The notes under the pieces were generated by a model. The model was not told the DNA's origin, ran no database searches, and worked only from the letters and a program-made list of their open reading frames with translations. Both the position numbers and the translations under genes were made by a program. A DNA stretch of 6,849 nucleotides, from NCBI GenBank assembly GCA_949295395.1, contig CASFLB010000066.1:1-6849 (forward strand), written 5' to 3'. The stretch is from an uncultured Pseudomonadota bacterium. Lineage in GTDB: Bacteria > Pseudomonadota > Alphaproteobacteria > RF32 > CAG-239. Shown piece after piece: positions 4,722 to 6,849 of this stretch (position 1 is its first letter; each line of letters opens with the position of its first letter).

Positions 4722-5150
4722 GTGCTTGAAAGGGTGGCTTGAGTATGAGTTGTGTTTTTGATTTGTATTGTGGCTAATTTTGTCTAAAGTAATGGGTGAT
4801 GTGGAGCGTGATGAGAGGGGCAGGAAAGCGGTGGAGAGGACGAGTGGAATGGGAAGGAAAGCACTGGCGAGAAAGGGGGAGGAAGGGATAAGAGAGTGTG
4901 TGCAAGAGAGGGAAATTGAAAGGATGGGTGTAAGCTGATGAGTGAAGTGAAGAAAATGTGTGGGTAAGCGGAGAGTGGTTAAACGAGGGAGGGTCAGAGA
5001 GAGAAAAATTGGAGAGAAGCGAGAAAGAGTAAAGCGAGGGAAATGGAAAAGTAAAAAAGGAGAAAAAGTCGGTTGTTTGGTGTTGGTGAGAAAGAAGAAA
5101 ACGGTGGTGTTGTCGGTGAGGAGGAAATTAATTTTGTTTTGAATTGAAAA
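4722..5150. other. Cytosine-depleted, purine-rich intergenic island
   Basis: About 430 bases without a convincing gene. By hand count, C makes up about 21 of 429 plus-strand bases (5%). In 4801-5130, 262 of 330 bases (79%) are A or G, with 17 C and 51 T. The first 80 bases (4722-4800) are G/T-rich instead. Motifs such as GAGAG, GGAAAG and AAGCG recur loosely, but I see no exact tandem repeat. The complementary strand is C/T-rich and G-poor. A GTG-initiated frame of 60 codons (4960-5142) reads as a Lys/Arg/Gly string, as any purine-rich stretch would, and is not called. Function unknown. Confidence 0.75.
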
Positions 5151-5154
5151 AATG

Positions 5155-5182
5155 TTGACAAAAATTGTGTTTGTGATAAAAG
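5155..5182 (+). promoter_or_regulatory. Candidate extended -10 promoter for the 346-residue protein
   Basis: A perfect TTGACA (5155-5160) is followed after 16 bases by TAAAAG (5177-5182) preceded by a TGA extension. The start would be near 5189, giving a very AT-rich leader of about 45 nt. It begins right where the purine-rich island ends. Confidence 0.55.
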
Positions 5183-5233
5183 GAAGGTAATTAATTATTA
5201 TTTTTTGTTTTACATTTTAAATATTTTATAATT

Positions 5234-6274
5234 ATGGCAAAGAAATTATTACAAACCAAGGAGTTAATCCGAGATTTAATGATTGATGCGTTTAAGGGTG
5301 CGTTTCCTGAAGTGAAAGATGTCTCAAACTTTCCGATTGTTGTTGAAAATTTTCAAATTTCTGAGGGTGGAAACTCTGATGGTGAAGAAGATGATGACTA
5401 TTTGGAAAATGACAGCTTTTGCTGGTTGTGGTTGCTCCCGAACGGAAAAGCGATAACTTTTTCTCAAAGTGCCGGTTTTGGTTATTTAGCTCGTCAGCCG
5501 GAAAAGTTTCAAGCTTTGTATAACACAACTCAAAGAGCTTCGTATGGCGATGTTCTTAACACATATGTGATTAGAAGCTATGCCTATAAGAGGAAAACTT
5601 ATGCTGCAAAATATGGGTATTCAACCAATGATTATGAAGATGTGGCCGTGGAATATCAATTTACCAATTCATTTGCTAAAATTCCTGAATATTTTGAAGT
5701 TTTGGAAGCTGATGTTTTGGATGAAGCGAGCGATGAGAGACAAGTTTTTGATTCTTGGAAGAATGCGGGTGAGGAACTGGAAGGTTTTGAAATACCGATT
5801 TCGTTGAACGGCTTTATTCTTGAATCGGACTATGAATATTACAAAAATCTTGTCTCAAACGTTAATCTTGAGCAACTTAGGGAAGAATATCGCCGTTATG
5901 ACTTCATATCTGATCCGATTGATCTTAAGAACGGCATAAATTATTCTGAAACTCAAGCTTATCGGTATTTCGATATGATTGAGTATTTGCAAGATAAGCT
6001 TAAGGATTCTGACAATGCTCATTTGATTGCCTATCAAGGATTAGATTGGGAAATTCGTTTTCCAAGCTTTAAAAATATGGAAGACCTTTTGTCTCGTCGG
6101 GATGAACTTTTTGCTTCTTCAAAATCAGATGAGGAAATCAAGGCTTTTGTTCAGAATTATAACACAAAACTTTTGTATAATGAAATGGAAATTGATGTAA
6201 AAGCTAAAGCGATTATCACCGGATATGATGCAGAAAACAGGCCTCAAGCTAAATTGCTCAGTCCTAATTTCTGA
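5234..6274 (+). CDS. Hypothetical acidic, tyrosine-rich protein
   Basis: I do not recognise this 346-residue protein. It has no signal peptide or membrane segment and appears soluble. An acidic stretch (about 47-60, GEEDDDYLEND) precedes an aromatic-hydrophobic segment (SFCWLWLLPNGKAITF, 61-76). Tyrosine is frequent: I count 26 (7.5%), many in pairs such as SYAYK, DYEYY and AYRYF. There is a single Cys (C63). No catalytic motif is evident. The ATG at 5234 lacks a Shine-Dalgarno; the upstream is nearly pure A/T. An in-frame ATG at 5279 (residue 16) has AAGGAG at 5258-5263, but 15 bases away. The longer start is preferred because a promoter precedes it, with moderate certainty. The gene is monocistronic, between its own promoter and terminator. 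Confidence 0.85.
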   Translation: MAKKLLQTKELIRDLMIDAFKGAFPEVKDVSNFPIVVENFQISEGGNSDGEEDDDYLENDSFCWLWLLPNGKAITFSQSAGFGYLARQPEKFQALYNTTQRASYGDVLNTYVIRSYAYKRKTYAAKYGYSTNDYEDVAVEYQFTNSFAKIPEYFEVLEADVLDEASDERQVFDSWKNAGEELEGFEIPISLNGFILESDYEYYKNLVSNVNLEQLREEYRRYDFISDPIDLKNGINYSETQAYRYFDMIEYLQDKLKDSDNAHLIAYQGLDWEIRFPSFKNMEDLLSRRDELFASSKSDEEIKAFVQNYNTKLLYNEMEIDVKAKAIITGYDAENRPQAKLLSPNF

Positions 6275-6282
6275 TGTTTATT

Positions 6283-6326
6283 AAAAAAAAGAACCTTGAG
6301 CTTTATTGCTCTTGGTTCTTTTTTTT
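6283..6326. terminator. Intrinsic terminator after the 346-residue protein, potentially bidirectional
   Basis: GAACC (6291-6295) pairs with GGTTC (6314-6318). After a TT/TT internal loop, GAGC (6298-6301) pairs with GCTC (6308-6311) around a six-base loop. A8 precedes and T8 follows, extending the stem and giving a U-run on both strands. It begins 9 bases after the stop codon. Confidence 0.88.
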
Positions 6327-6435
6327 ATATATTTTTGTTGCTTGACAAGTCGGGAAAAGTCGTAGTTCCGCTGAATGGAGCATAAAAATATAAATAAGTA
6401 GAAAAAGGAAATGATTATTCTTTTCAAGCAAAAAT

Positions 6436-6463
6436 TTGTGGGGTAGGATTGATTTGCTATAAT
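6436..6463 (+). promoter_or_regulatory. Candidate promoter for the ASCH-domain gene
   Basis: A perfect TATAAT (6458-6463) carries a TGC extension directly upstream (6455-6457). A weak -35, TTGTGG (6436-6441), lies 16 bases before. The start would be near 6470, so the message would begin almost at the Shine-Dalgarno AGGGAG (6471-6476), giving a leader of about 11 nt. Confidence 0.6.
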
Positions 6464-6480
6464 GAAGCAGAGGGAGTTTG

Positions 6481-6849
6481 ATGAAGGCGATAACGATTTG
6501 GCAGCCTTATGCTCAAGCGATTGCTCTGGGGTTGAAAAAGTTTGAGACACGGTCTTGGGCGACTAAGTATCGCGGCAAGCTTGCCATTCATGCCTCGCTT
6601 AAGCCGCTTTCTAAAGAGCGCAAGCTCTTGGCGGAAAAGTATGATATAAAAGATTGTGCTTTAGGTGAGGTGATTGTGGTGGCCGATTTGGTTGATTGTG
6701 TTTTGATGACGGAAGAATTTATCCAAGCGCAGAGTGAAGTTGAGCGTGATTTCGGCGATTGGCGTGTCGGGCGGTATGCATGGAAACTTGAAAATATTGA
6801 CGTTTTGAAAAATCCGGTTAAACTATCCGGAAAACAAGGTTTGTGGAAT
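6481..6849 (+). CDS. ASCH-domain protein (3' end outside window)
   Basis: An open frame from ATG 6481 to the window edge encodes 123 residues without a stop. It matches the ASCH (PUA-like) family: MKAITIWQPYAQAIALGLKKFE (1-22, quoted in part) with WQPY at 7-10, ETRSW at 22-26, YRG at 30-32, AIHAS at 35-39, the strand GEVIVVADLVDC (62-73), GDWRVGRYAWKLENI (92-106) and the late GKQGLW. The ASCH fold is associated with RNA binding and, in some members, RNA-related enzymatic activity. The substrate of this subfamily is not known to me. AGGGAG lies 4 bases before the ATG. The protein is probably nearly complete, as the GKQGLW block comes near the end in relatives I recall. Confidence 0.9.
   Translation, partial: MKAITIWQPYAQAIALGLKKFETRSWATKYRGKLAIHASLKPLSKERKLLAEKYDIKDCALGEVIVVADLVDCVLMTEEFIQAQSEVERDFGDWRVGRYAWKLENIDVLKNPVKLSGKQGLWN

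Noticed and set aside
4801..4900. G-quadruplex in the purine-rich island
   Set aside because: G-runs of three or more are present but not four within short loops; only weak two-layer forms seem possible.
4960..5142. GTG-started 60-codon frame encoding a Lys/Arg/Gly-rich peptide
   Set aside because: The composition follows directly from the purine-rich DNA (AAA, AGA, GAG, GGG codons). It has no defined domain, and stops are rare simply because T is scarce.
6342..6347. TTGACA as a second promoter upstream of the ASCH gene
   Set aside because: No -10-like hexamer lies at 15-19 bases (the 17-base position reads GTTCCG).
6281..6550. 89-codon minus-strand frame between the last two genes
   Set aside because: It spans a terminator, a strong plus-strand promoter and the start of the ASCH gene. 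The product is low complexity.
1..6849. CRISPR array, insertion sequence, attachment site or phage module
   Set aside because: No regularly spaced repeats, transposase or integrase motifs, or matching terminal repeats were seen anywhere.

Overview
The window looks like chromosome from an AT-rich alphaproteobacterium. L10, L7/L12, L11 and NusG all read as alphaproteobacterial versions (for example the SVSIFGRSTPVELEF end of NusG and the INVIKEIRAITQLGLKEAKDLV block of L7/L12). The low G+C, long U-tract terminators and short genes would suit an uncultured host-associated lineage. That placement is an inference from remembered family sequences; no search was run.

Layout, left to right. (1) The 3' end of nusG runs off the left edge. 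It is followed by an intrinsic terminator and then mscL, a mechanosensitive channel with an added C-terminal zinc-ribbon-like tail. (2) Convergent to mscL, on the minus strand, lies a membrane-anchored protein of unknown function; the two genes share one bidirectional terminator. (3) Divergent from that gene, a plus-strand promoter and a structured leader with a probable L1-binding hairpin precede rplK-rplA. (4) A 582-nt gap after rplA holds a candidate promoter and a long leader. The leader contains an L10-leader-type fold, followed by rplJ-rplL and a strong terminator. (5) The usual rpoB-rpoC do not follow rplL. Instead there is about 430 nt of gene-free DNA with almost no cytosine on the plus strand (about 5% C). 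(6) A 346-residue acidic, tyrosine-rich protein of unknown function follows, with its own promoter and terminator. (7) The start of an ASCH-domain gene runs off the right edge.

How it works together: NusG, L11, L1, L10 and L7/L12 are transcription/translation machinery and are normally made from one cluster. L11 and L1 share a translationally coupled mRNA whose leader can be repressed by free L1. L10 and L7/L12 share an mRNA whose leader can be repressed by the L10-L12 complex. Here the cluster is broken in two places: between nusG and rplK by two unrelated genes, and after rplL by loss of linkage to rpoBC. The most unusual items are the cytosine-depleted island, the missing rpoB neighbour, the mscL promoter abutting the nusG terminator, and the two unrecognised proteins.
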